A DNA stretch of 59,443 bases, taken from NCBI RefSeq assembly GCF_024158745.1, contig NZ_JAMZAW010000039.1, forward strand, positions 1 through 59,443. Reading direction: 5' to 3'. The notes beneath the pieces were generated by a model. The model worked only from the letters and a program-made list of their open reading frames with translations, was not told where the DNA came from and ran no database searches. This document shows, one piece after another, positions 59,412 to 59,443 of the stretch. A program made the position numbers and the translations under genes. Each line of letters starts with the position of its first letter. Positions within the stretch are counted from its first letter, which is position 1. The stretch comes from Paenibacillus tyrphae (GTDB lineage: Bacteria; Bacillota; Bacilli; Paenibacillales; NBRC-103111).

Positions 59412-59443
59412 CGTCCGGGCACTTTTATTCTTGCCGATATAAG

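Overview
The window is about 59 kb of a Gram-positive, endospore-forming member of the Bacillales, most likely a Paenibacillus-like (Paenibacillaceae) genome. The reasons are the ctsR-to-S10/spc/alpha gene order known from Bacillus subtilis, sporulation and germination genes (cwlD, gerD, kbaA, pdaB, sigH), B. subtilis-type RNA leaders, strong AGGAGG ribosome sites with many GTG and TTG starts, and moderate base composition. Almost every gene is on the minus strand, so transcription runs from high to low coordinates. Only pdaB and gerD are on the plus strand. The lineage assignment is inference from gene content.

Read in the direction of transcription: (1) 59.4-54.6 kb, the CtsR stress operon ctsR-mcsA-mcsB-clpC behind a sigma-A promoter with a CtsR operator. 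(2) 54.4-51.0 kb, radA, disA (c-di-AMP synthase) and a pssA-like phospholipid gene; a 169-nt imperfect inverted repeat fills the radA-disA gap. (3) 50.8-46.9 kb, a PIN/TRAM membrane protein, ispD-ispF (MEP isoprenoid pathway) and gltX. (4) 46.9-42.7 kb, a T-box leader with an apparent UGC specifier, then cysE-cysS-mrnC-rlmB-rae1. (5) 42.6-37.5 kb, sigH, rpmG-secE-nusG, rplK-rplA, an L10 leader with attenuator, rplJ-rplL and a methyltransferase. (6) 37.4-24.9 kb, rpoB-rpoC, then rplGB-rpsL-rpsG-fusA-tuf. (7) 24.9-9.5 kb, the S10-spc-alpha superoperon from rpsJ to rplQ with secY, adk, map, infA and rpoA inside. (8) 9.5-7.7 kb, truA and rplM-rpsI behind an L13 leader. (9) 7.6-5.6 kb, a sulfate-assimilation pair cysH-sat with its own promoter. 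(10) 5.5-0.2 kb, a sporulation/germination block (cwlD, salA, gerD, kbaA, pdaB, a SpoIIM-family protein and a small unknown gene). The left edge carries two tandem strong promoters on the minus strand that look like rRNA operon promoters; the rRNA genes would lie off the window.

The genes mostly make the gene-expression machinery: RNA polymerase core, NusG, ribosomal proteins, elongation factors, rRNA modification and processing, and two tRNA synthetases. Woven in are protein export (SecE, SecY), stress proteolysis (ClpC/McsAB/CtsR), DNA-integrity signalling (DisA/RadA), and sporulation entry and spore cortex functions (SigH, KbaA, CwlD, PdaB, GerD).

The coding content is largely conventional. 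The most interesting material is between genes: a repeated two-hairpin module placed 2-4 nt upstream of four ribosomal-protein Shine-Dalgarno sites; the long inverted repeat between disA and radA; nested inverted repeats and a 14-bp palindrome upstream of rpoB; a hairpin that pairs with the cwlD ribosome site; and several promoters whose -35 boxes sit on the stop codon of the preceding gene. No tRNA or rRNA gene, CRISPR array, insertion sequence or prophage was seen inside the window.
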